A stretch of 64,000 nucleotides of DNA from an uncultured bacterium (lineage in GTDB: Bacteria > Bacteroidota > Bacteroidia > Bacteroidales > Marinifilaceae): NCBI GenBank assembly GCA_905216195.1, contig CAJMSX010000013.1, positions 1 to 64,000 of the forward strand. Reading direction: 5' to 3'. The first letter of the stretch is position 1. Every line of letters begins with the position of its first letter. The notes below the pieces were generated by a model that ran no database searches, had not been told where the DNA came from, and saw only the letters and a list, made by a program, of their open reading frames with translations. Positions 8,264-15,523 of this stretch are shown here, in pieces. The translations under genes were made by a program, and so were the position numbers.

Positions 8264-11200
8264 ATGAGTAAAAGATATTGTCGGTTTGCCCTATTTTTCC
8301 TGTGGGGTATGTGGATGAGTTTAGAGGCGGCCGGATTTAAATACAGGAATGATAATGTTTTGATTATCAATTCATATTCTCCTTTAAAAGAAACAGGTAA
8401 TCACTTGGTGGCTTCTTTCTTAAGAGAGTTGGGAAACCGTATGGATGTTCATGTAGCGGTAGAGTATATGGATAGCGAATCCGTCCCCTCTTTTCGGGAA
8501 TGGACACTTTGGTTACGTTCTTTATTCGGTGTCTACGGTAAACCGCGGGCCGTCGTCATTATCGGAGAAGAAGCCTGGGCTGCTTACCGGAGATGTTGCC
8601 GGAAAGATTGGAAAAATATACCGGTCGTTTTAGGCTGTGTCAAAACGAGTTTCGTCAATTACGAGCAAGGAGAGAATACCCGCCTGAAATCTCTTGAAGA
8701 ACTTATTCCCATTAGTCAAAGTGTCGGAGATTTTAAAGTCACCGGTTATTACCTGGCCGATTATCTGGAAGAAAATTTAGAATGGATTCGGAAATTGCAA
8801 CCGGAGGTGAGAAATATTATTGTATGTTACGATGACCGTTACCACCATGGTTTTGTGGAGTCGTATTTGAAAAAGTATTTTCAGCAAAATCATCATCTGA
8901 AACTGCACTACATTCCCGGCAGCCGTTACACTACTGCCGATTTAGTGGATACGATCACCCGGGCCGATAAAAGTTATGCCATTTTAACTATGGGTTGGTA
9001 TACCGATGTAAATCGATACCGCCACGCTTATTCTATGTTACATAATGAATTGTTGCGGTATCCCGATAGGTTTTTGTATCAGATTATGGATCAGGATTTC
9101 TCTAATGAGACCTACCTGGGGGGATATTTTGTTTCGGGGGAGGAGCTCGGAAAGGACCTTGCCGGTCTGACGTACCGGGTGCTGACTCAAAGTATAGAAA
9201 AATTGCCGGCTTTTTCCGTTACGCCTTCTCTTCCCCGTTTGCATCTGAATTATAAAACCTTTACGCGGGCGGGACTGGATGCTTCCCGTCTACCGGAAGA
9301 GGTAGTATGGCACAATACGGACCCGACTTTATTCGAACGCTATCCTGTGGAAATTACCTTTGCCGGTATGCTTTCCTTGTTTATAGGTTCGGTTTTACTT
9401 GCCATTTATTTTTATCGCAGGCGTAAGGTACAGGATTACAAGGAGGCGAACAGCCGGATGAAATATCTGCTGGAATCGATGCCCGATATGGCGATCGTTT
9501 TTGACCACGATCGGCGGATCAGCGAAATTATCCATCCTTTGGAAGAGGTGTTGTTGTTTATCCGCCCCGAAGAAATTATAGGAAAAAATCTGGTTGAAAT
9601 CGGAAAGGTGCATCCGGTATTTCAGCAAGCCTGTGGTAGGATCGGAGAACAAGTGGCGAAAACTATGGAAACAGGTCGTTCGTCTGTTTTCAGTTATGAA
9701 GTCCGGCATGAAAAAAAGCGTTTTTACGCAGAGGCGAAAACGATTGCTTTCGACAATGACAAAGTGATTTGTTTTACCCGGGACGCCACTCCCCGCATTA
9801 CGGCAGAAAAGGAAGTGATCAAATGGAAAAATTTTCTGCAATCCATCATCGAAAATTTACCCATCGGAGTGTTCGTGAAAGATGTTTCCAATCAATTCCG
9901 GTATATTTACTACAATGCGAAAGCTGCAGAGTTTTACGGAGGAGAAACCGGATTTTTGTTAGGTAAAAACGATTTTGAAGCGGGAGATCCTCGGGCAGCT
10001 GCTTATCGTCGGGAAGACGAGGCCGTTTTGCAGAGCGACAAGCCTCTTGCCTTTGAACGCACGATTCGGGATGAAGGACAGGGAATGGTCCGCACCGGAA
10101 TAATAACCAAGACCCGGGTGCAGAGTAACGACGGATTAGGGTATGTCGTCACGGCTTTGGTGGATACGACCGATATCCGTAAAAAAGAAATCGAACTGGA
10201 AAATATCCGGAACGAGCTTTCCATCGCTCTGGCTGCCGGTTCTTTGTCCGTCTGGCTGTATGACGTAGAAAAACGTTTTTTTACTTCTTTGTACCGGGAT
10301 ACGGTGGCGGAAAAAGGATTGTCTTATGAAACCGGTTACCGGATCTGTCACCCGGATTACCGGGAAAAATACGAGCGGTTGATGGAAGACTTGACGAGCG
10401 GGAAATGTGAAAAAAAGAAAGAAATATTGTGTTTTTTAAAACGGGGGAAGTATGCTTTTTTTGAAACGCATGCGGCAGGCATACGCTCGCCGAAAACCGG
10501 GGAGATCGTACAGATAGTGGGAACCGAAAAAGACATTACCGAAGAACTGGCAAAACAGCGGGAATTTCAGGAAAGCAAATTTAAAACCGAATTGGTTATA
10601 AAATCCAATGGAATTATTCAATGGGATTACGACGTCACCCGCTGTGTATTTTCTTCCCCGAACGAAGATTCTTTTCTGCATCGGGAGATGAGCCGGAAGG
10701 ATTTTATAGCTTTAGTTCATCCCGATGATGTAGCTTACCTGCAGGAAGCGATGCGGGAAATCGCAGAAAGGAATTCGGGAGCTTTGAATATTCAATTGCG
10801 GGTAAGGAGGCCCGGAACCGACGAGTATCGTTGGGCCGACGTTCATGCCGTAGCCTTTAAGTGGGATGCCAAAGGACAGGTGGTGCAGATTACTGGGCTG
10901 AGAAGAGATATCACCGAGTGGAAAATGATTATGGAGGAGTTGGTCTTGCTGAGGGATAAGGCGGAAGAGTCGAATCGTCTGAAAACAGCTTTTCTGGCCA
11001 ATATGAGTCACGAGATTCGCACTCCCCTCAATGCTATTGTGGGTTTTTCCAATCTCATCGCTCATTCCGGGGATCCGGAAGAAAAAAAGGAGTTCTGTCA
11101 GATTATAGAGACCAATAACGAGTTGTTACTGAGATTGATCAGCGATATTCTGGATTTGTCGAAGATAGAAGCCGGACAATTGGAGTTTGTCTATTCGCAG

Positions 11201-11656
11201 ATTGATGTCTTTGCCCTTTTTTCTACTTTGGAACAAATTTACCAACTGAGGCTGCCAAAGGGGGTTCGTTTGATTTGTGAGCTTCCCGAATACAATTGCC
11301 GGATTTACTCCGAGAAAAACCGCTTGACACAGGTGATCTCCAATTTCTTGAGTAATGCCTGTAAATTTACCTCTGAAGGAAGTATCCGGATGGGTTTTCA
11401 GTATCTGGAAAAGGGGTTGCGGTTTTATGTGACGGATACCGGCAAGGGTATTGCTCCGGAAAATCTTCCGCATGTTTTCGAGCGATTTACCAAATTCGAT
11501 TCTTTTGTACAAGGAACCGGTTTGGGATTATCCATCTGTCAGATGATCATAAACCGGTTAAAAGGTGAAATCGGGGTGGATTCCGAACTGGGAAAAGGAA
11601 GCACGTTCTGGTTCAGCATACCCTGTAAGGCGGAAATAACCGATAAAAGGGAATAG
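8264..11656 (+). CDS. sensor histidine kinase with periplasmic ABC-substrate-binding-like domain and PAS units
   Basis: About 1130 residues from ATG 8264 (a TTG at 8258 is in frame but less likely). A signal peptide (MSKRYCRFALFFLWGMW) leads into a periplasmic domain of about 330 residues (NVLIINSYSP, VVIIGEEAW, LTMGWYTDV) of the substrate-binding-protein type, then a membrane helix near 365-385. Four or so PAS units (about 395-890) and HisKA/HATPase domains follow, with FLANMSHEIRTPLN (His916), DTGKGIAP and GTGLGLSI. Unlike the upstream paralogue it has no receiver. The kinase cores and linkers are so alike that tandem duplication is likely. The periplasmic domain suggests sensing of a small molecule outside the inner membrane; its identity cannot be read from sequence. 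Confidence 0.9.
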   Translation: MSKRYCRFALFFLWGMWMSLEAAGFKYRNDNVLIINSYSPLKETGNHLVASFLRELGNRMDVHVAVEYMDSESVPSFREWTLWLRSLFGVYGKPRAVVIIGEEAWAAYRRCCRKDWKNIPVVLGCVKTSFVNYEQGENTRLKSLEELIPISQSVGDFKVTGYYLADYLEENLEWIRKLQPEVRNIIVCYDDRYHHGFVESYLKKYFQQNHHLKLHYIPGSRYTTADLVDTITRADKSYAILTMGWYTDVNRYRHAYSMLHNELLRYPDRFLYQIMDQDFSNETYLGGYFVSGEELGKDLAGLTYRVLTQSIEKLPAFSVTPSLPRLHLNYKTFTRAGLDASRLPEEVVWHNTDPTLFERYPVEITFAGMLSLFIGSVLLAIYFYRRRKVQDYKEANSRMKYLLESMPDMAIVFDHDRRISEIIHPLEEVLLFIRPEEIIGKNLVEIGKVHPVFQQACGRIGEQVAKTMETGRSSVFSYEVRHEKKRFYAEAKTIAFDNDKVICFTRDATPRITAEKEVIKWKNFLQSIIENLPIGVFVKDVSNQFRYIYYNAKAAEFYGGETGFLLGKNDFEAGDPRAAAYRREDEAVLQSDKPLAFERTIRDEGQGMVRTGIITKTRVQSNDGLGYVVTALVDTTDIRKKEIELENIRNELSIALAAGSLSVWLYDVEKRFFTSLYRDTVAEKGLSYETGYRICHPDYREKYERLMEDLTSGKCEKKKEILCFLKRGKYAFFETHAAGIRSPKTGEIVQIVGTEKDITEELAKQREFQESKFKTELVIKSNGIIQWDYDVTRCVFSSPNEDSFLHREMSRKDFIALVHPDDVAYLQEAMREIAERNSGALNIQLRVRRPGTDEYRWADVHAVAFKWDAKGQVVQITGLRRDITEWKMIMEELVLLRDKAEESNRLKTAFLANMSHEIRTPLNAIVGFSNLIAHSGDPEEKKEFCQIIETNNELLLRLISDILDLSKIEAGQLEFVYSQIDVFALFSTLEQIYQLRLPKGVRLICELPEYNCRIYSEKNRLTQVISNFLSNACKFTSEGSIRMGFQYLEKGLRFYVTDTGKGIAPENLPHVFERFTKFDSFVQGTGLGLSICQMIINRLKGEIGVDSELGKGSTFWFSIPCKAEITDKRE

Positions 11657-11683
11657 TTGAGGAAGAGGAAGAAACCAGGAAAA

Positions 11684-11698
11684 TCCCCAAAGTGGGGA
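11684..11698. repeat. TCCCCA-N3-TGGGGA palindrome
   Basis: A perfect 6-bp inverted repeat with a 3-base spacer, 28 bases after the sensor kinase stop. A very similar palindrome (N4 spacer) lies at the promoter of the hemerythrin operon at 63771-63786. Here it faces no obvious gene; a weak -7-like TACCTTGT sits at 11713-11720 on the plus strand. Confidence 0.4.
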
Positions 11699-11753
11699 AT
11701 CCTATCGGTGCCTACCTTGTACACACACTCTCGTGAAATAGATAAGCAGACAG

Positions 11754-11791
11754 TAAAAAATAAGAGGTTATGATTTCGTACATAACCTCTT
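11754..11791 (-). terminator. intrinsic terminator after tRNA-Lys
   Basis: On the minus strand a perfect 11-bp stem (11781-11791 with 11762-11772, 8-base loop) is followed by ATTTTTT. It lies 14 bases beyond the 3' end of the tRNA, the right place to end its transcript. The plus strand also has a short T run after the stem, so it may act in both directions. Confidence 0.8.
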
Positions 11792-11804
11792 GATTTTCAA
11801 AGAG

Positions 11805-11877
11805 TGACCCCGGTGGGACTCGAACCCACGGCCCATTGATTAAGAGTCAATTGCTCTACCAGCTGAGCTACGGAGTC
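11805..11877 (-). tRNA. tRNA-Lys (anticodon CTT)
   Basis: Full cloverleaf on the minus strand, 73 bases. The acceptor stem GACTCCG pairs with CGGGGTC (one G-T pair), the discriminator is A, and CCA is not encoded. The D arm has TAGCTCAGCTGGTAGAGC, the anticodon stem TTGA/TCAA encloses loop CTCTTAA with anticodon CTT, and the T arm is GTGGG TTCGAGT CCCAC. Confidence 0.97.
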
Positions 11878-11960
11878 ATCGTTTGAGTGCGTTGGCCATG
11901 CCGGCCTTTTGCGGGTGCAAATATGCAATTATATTTTCAATTCTGCAAGAAATAATTCCC

Positions 11961-12680
11961 TTAATCCTCTTTGATGTTGTGATAAACGTTGCTTACGTCC
12001 TCGTCTTCTTCCAGTTTATCCAGGATCTTATCTACTTCGGCCCGTTGTTCGGGGGTCAGCTCTTTTGTATCTAGGGGAATGCGGGTAAATTCTCCGCTTA
12101 CGATGTCGTATTTGTTTTCTTCCAGGTATTTCTGGATATTCCCGTAAGCGTCGAATGCTCCGTAAATGTTGATTTTGTTCTCTTCATCTTCGAAGATTTC
12201 GTCAGCCCCGTAATCGATCATTTCCAGTTCGAATTCTTCGATATCGAAATTTTCCGGTTTATTGATTTTAAAGACGCATTTCCGGTCGAATAAGAAATCC
12301 AAAGATCCTGTCGTTCCCAGGGAACCTCCGAATTTAGTGAAAGCGTGGCGTACATTAGCTACGGTACGGGTATGATTATCCGTCGCAGCTTCTACTACAA
12401 TAGCGATTCCGTAAGGAGCATACCCTTCGTACACCACCTCTTTGTAATCGGAAGTATCTTTGGAAACGGCCCGTTTAATGGCGCGTTCCACATTTTCCTT
12501 GGGCATGTTTTCGGCTTTCGCATTCTGTATAAGGATGCGCAGACGGGTATTGTTAGCGGGGTCGGGTCCGCCGGCTTTGACAGCTATATCGATTTCTTTT
12601 CCAATTCTGGTGAATGTACGGGCCATATTGCCCCATCTTTTCAGTTTTCGTGCTTTGCGGTATTCGAACGCTCTTCCCAT
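11961..12680 (-). CDS. YebC/PmpR-family protein
   Basis: A 239-residue member of the YebC/TACO1 family, normal length. The N terminus MGRAFEYRKARKLKRWGNMA and the following block (FTRIGKEIDIAVKAGGPDP, LRILIQNAKAENMPKENVERAI) are family hallmarks. GYAPYGIAIVVEAATDNHTRT marks the second domain. Members were long annotated as DNA-binding regulators; more recent work places the family on the ribosome, helping translation through difficult sequences. Here it stands alone between tRNA-Lys and the starch region, with its own -7 element upstream. The symbol is not assigned because orthology to E. coli yebC or yeeN cannot be settled by eye. Confidence 0.95.
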   Translation of the reverse strand: MGRAFEYRKARKLKRWGNMARTFTRIGKEIDIAVKAGGPDPANNTRLRILIQNAKAENMPKENVERAIKRAVSKDTSDYKEVVYEGYAPYGIAIVVEAATDNHTRTVANVRHAFTKFGGSLGTTGSLDFLFDRKCVFKINKPENFDIEEFELEMIDYGADEIFEDEENKINIYGAFDAYGNIQKYLEENKYDIVSGEFTRIPLDTKELTPEQRAEVDKILDKLEEDEDVSNVYHNIKED

Positions 12681-12714
12681 ATTGTATTTTTTATGTCGTT
12701 AAAATATTGAGGCG

Positions 12715-12722
12715 CAAAGTTA
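12715..12722 (-). promoter_or_regulatory. -7 element of the YebC-family gene
   Basis: TAACTTTG on the minus strand, 35 bases before the ATG, fits TAnnTTTG. The upstream DNA is nearly pure A/T and shows no clear -33 element. Confidence 0.45.
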
Positions 12723-12769
12723 TATATTTTAAAATAAAAAATAAAAGGTAAGGAAGAAAAAGCGAACCG

Positions 12770-12807
12770 AAAAGAGCGTTTTTCGGGAATATACCCAAAA
12801 AACGCTC
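12770..12807 (-). terminator. terminator of the first susCDE operon
   Basis: On the minus strand a stem GAGCGTTTTTTGGG / CCCGAAAAACGCTC (one mismatch, positions 12774-12807) is followed directly by TTTT. It begins 23 bases after the stop codon of the SusE-like gene and ends that operon. Confidence 0.75.
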
Positions 12808-12829
12808 GGGGATCGGAGATGGGAAAAGG

Positions 12830-13843
12830 TTAGTTTTTTAAAGAGAAGGTATATGGATATTTTTTCAAGTCCAGGGTAAGGGTATAGGTACCGCTCTGAG
12901 GAATGAGGATTTCGGTACCGTCGTCGGTAAGTTGATGGCCGAAATAGATTCCAAGTACCCGGTTGCCTGCTCCTTTTTCTTTGAAAACCAAGCCTCCGGC
13001 ATTGAAATGAGCGGTAATTTCCAGGGTCCGGTCGTTTTCATTATAGGTCAAGGGTTGCGAATTTCCGGGAACGGCGCTTCCTTCTACCTGCCAGCTAACG
13101 GGGATAAGGGTGTAGGTAAGTTGCCGGATATTGGCGACCACTTTGTAATAGCCGGCTTGGTTTACCCGGATATTTCCCGCTTTTTCCTGAAGTTTCCCGT
13201 TTCCTCCTTCTCCCCAGTTGAGGGGATCCCAGGCCGGTTGTCCGGTGAATTTGAATTCCGTATTGGCCGGAAAATAGAAATAACCTTCGTATATTTCATC
13301 GGCTTTGGGAGAAGTGACGATCGTAGCGGAGTCGCCTGGATTCCATCCCTGATAACTGCCGGGCACAAATAAAATGGGGTAGACTACCGCTACGTTATAG
13401 GCGGTTACGGTGATGGTAACCGGCTCGGAATAAAGAGTTTCGATATGAGTGTTGATGTTGGCGCTTACCCTTAATTCGACCGGAGTCGGGGTTTCCGGCA
13501 CCAGACCGGCGATGAGGACGCTGTTGTTGAGAGTGGCGTAATCGATCTCTGCCCGGGATTCTTTGGTTTCTGCAATTTTTACTGCCGATTCGAAATAGGT
13601 TCCTGCTTTAGCAATTTGTACCGTATAGGTGAGGGCTGCAGGGAATCCGAACCGGGCGCTGTCCCAGCTTACGGTCAACAGGTCGGCAGCGGTAGCTTCG
13701 GTCAGCAACACCCGGCTGCCCGAGGCGGGGCTTTCTATCTCCGGAGCCGCAAAGTCTCCGGCGAAATATTTTTTGTTATCTGTTTCGCAGGCGTAGAGGG
13801 CGAAAAACAGGAAAGTAATGAATATCGGATATTTTAGTTTCAT
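12830..13843 (-). CDS. SusE/SusF-family starch-binding outer-membrane lipoprotein
   Basis: A 337-residue lipoprotein with the lipobox cysteine at 19 (FALYAC). An N-terminal SusE domain (about 28-150, IESPASGSRVLL and FPAALTYTVQIAKAG) is followed by two starch-binding-like modules. The first starts at LFVPGSYQGWNPGD and contains FKFTGQPAWDPLNWGEGG. The second (about 245-337) is diverged and lacks the usual GTFNNW motif. SusE and SusF hold starch at the cell surface. Last gene of the first sus operon, 38 bases after SusD. The residues after Cys (ETDN) are partly acidic, compatible with surface export. Confidence 0.88.
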   Translation of the reverse strand: MKLKYPIFITFLFFALYACETDNKKYFAGDFAAPEIESPASGSRVLLTEATAADLLTVSWDSARFGFPAALTYTVQIAKAGTYFESAVKIAETKESRAEIDYATLNNSVLIAGLVPETPTPVELRVSANINTHIETLYSEPVTITVTAYNVAVVYPILFVPGSYQGWNPGDSATIVTSPKADEIYEGYFYFPANTEFKFTGQPAWDPLNWGEGGNGKLQEKAGNIRVNQAGYYKVVANIRQLTYTLIPVSWQVEGSAVPGNSQPLTYNENDRTLEITAHFNAGGLVFKEKGAGNRVLGIYFGHQLTDDGTEILIPQSGTYTLTLDLKKYPYTFSLKN

Positions 13844-13881
13844 AATTTATTTTTTTATTTTCTTTTTCCAGGGATGAGAAA

Positions 13882-15477
13882 TCAATATCCCTGATTTTGT
13901 TTCAAATTCGGATTTGCTCCCAGATCGGAAGAAGGAAGAGGAAACAGGTCGTAGATAGGGCTGATGCTGCGTCCTTCTTTGGTGCCTCCTTTCCAGGGCC
14001 AGGTATAAGAAGTTTCGCTAAATCTTTTGTAACGGATCAGGTCCGTCCGTCTGTAGCCTTCCCAGTAAAGTTCCCGGGCTCTTTCTTCGAGAATAAAATC
14101 GAGGGTCAGGTCGGAAGCGGAGATTTTTCCCGATTCGTTTCCGTATGCTCTGCGACGCAGATCGTTTATATATCCGAGGGCTATCGTCAGGCTACCGCCT
14201 GTTCCTCCTCTCAATAAGGCTTCCGCATACATCAGGTAGATGTCCGCCAGGCGGAATAAGGGGAAGTCCGTATCGACAAAATTCAGATTAGAACCGGTTT
14301 GTCCATTGGATGTCATATTGGTGAATTTGGTAACGATGACTCCTTGTTTAAAATCAGACTGCAGGTTAACCTCGATGCTGGTTTGTCCTTTGGTATAAAA
14401 GCAGGCCCGTTGATCGCCGGGATCGAATTTGGCCATGAATTCTGCTGTAGCCCGGTTGCCGGCCCATCCTCCGCTGACGCCGTAATCCTGGGGAACAATA
14501 CTGTCTCCTCCCAGGGAAGCCATGATGAGGAAAGTCGTTCCCCCGTAAGTTTGGGTATGTTGGCCGTCGAATGCGATCGGAAAAATAATACCCCGGGCGG
14601 TATGGTTATCGGCCATAAACAGGTGGCGGTAATTGTCATCCAGCTGATAATGGGGGATGATTTTATTGCAGTAGGTAATGGCTTCCGAATACCGGGCTGT
14701 TCCGGTATATATTTCGGCGTTCAGGTACATTTTGGCCAGAATGGTCCAGGCTGCGGCCTGATCTGCGCGGGCATATTCGTTGGTTCGGGGTTCTTTCAAC
14801 AGGGGGGCGAGGTCTTTCAATTCTTTTTCCAGCCAGAGGAAGAGATCGGCCCGTGCGATTTGTTGGGGATTGTAGGTCCCTACTCCTTTTTGCTCGTCTA
14901 CGAAAGGTACGTTTCCGTATAAATCCAGGGCATAGTAATAAGAAAGGGCCCGAAGCAGGCGGGCTTCTGCCCGGTAATAACCGATTTGTTGGCGGAGTTC
15001 TTCGCTTACTCCACGGCTGTTCAGTTTGTTATCCGTGGTTTCCCGCAAAAATTCATTGGCAATGGAGATGACATAAAAGATGCGTTCATAGGTAATGGTG
15101 ATATAATCGTTGGCGGCCGACCAATGTTGGTTGTGCAGGTCGGGTAATCCGGCATTTCCCCAGGCACAGATGGCCTCGTCGGTCGTCAATTCCTGGAGGT
15201 TCCACAGTTGGCGCAAGTAGTTGGACGTTCCTTCGTCGTTGGTCGCGAGGTCCGGATTTCCGTCGGGACCGATTTGTCCGCTGAGGGCGAAAACGGCATA
15301 AATTTTAGCCAGGGTTTGCCGGTAAGCGGCCGGATCTTTGTATACATCCGAACCGGTGATGATATTTTTGTCTATGGGTTTGGTGTTCAGGTCGCCGACG
15401 CAGGAAGTGGCTCCGACGGCCAGTAACAGCCAGAGGAAGCAGGTCGGGAATTTGAAGTGCGGTATGTATGTTTTCAT
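13882..15477 (-). CDS. SusD/RagB-family starch-binding lipoprotein (first system)
   Basis: A 531-residue SusD homologue with lipobox cysteine at 26 (VGATSC). The TPR-like SusD core is recognisable from TDEAICAWGN, RAEARLLRALSYYYALDLYGNVPFV, AWTILAKMYLNAEIYTGTARY and the closing block ELYWEGYRRTDLIRYKRF. SusD forms the lid of the SusC transporter and captures the glycan. The TDEAICAWGN segment resembles B. thetaiotaomicron SusD, which supports starch or maltooligosaccharide as ligand; the exact binding residues were not mapped. It follows SusC by 46 bases and is followed by SusE, so the three should be co-transcribed. Confidence 0.95.
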   Translation of the reverse strand: MKTYIPHFKFPTCFLWLLLAVGATSCVGDLNTKPIDKNIITGSDVYKDPAAYRQTLAKIYAVFALSGQIGPDGNPDLATNDEGTSNYLRQLWNLQELTTDEAICAWGNAGLPDLHNQHWSAANDYITITYERIFYVISIANEFLRETTDNKLNSRGVSEELRQQIGYYRAEARLLRALSYYYALDLYGNVPFVDEQKGVGTYNPQQIARADLFLWLEKELKDLAPLLKEPRTNEYARADQAAAWTILAKMYLNAEIYTGTARYSEAITYCNKIIPHYQLDDNYRHLFMADNHTARGIIFPIAFDGQHTQTYGGTTFLIMASLGGDSIVPQDYGVSGGWAGNRATAEFMAKFDPGDQRACFYTKGQTSIEVNLQSDFKQGVIVTKFTNMTSNGQTGSNLNFVDTDFPLFRLADIYLMYAEALLRGGTGGSLTIALGYINDLRRRAYGNESGKISASDLTLDFILEERARELYWEGYRRTDLIRYKRFSETSYTWPWKGGTKEGRSISPIYDLFPLPSSDLGANPNLKQNQGY

Positions 15478-15523
15478 AGGTTTTAATTTACAGGATTACG
15501 GTAAATGTGTTCAGGCGTTAGGC

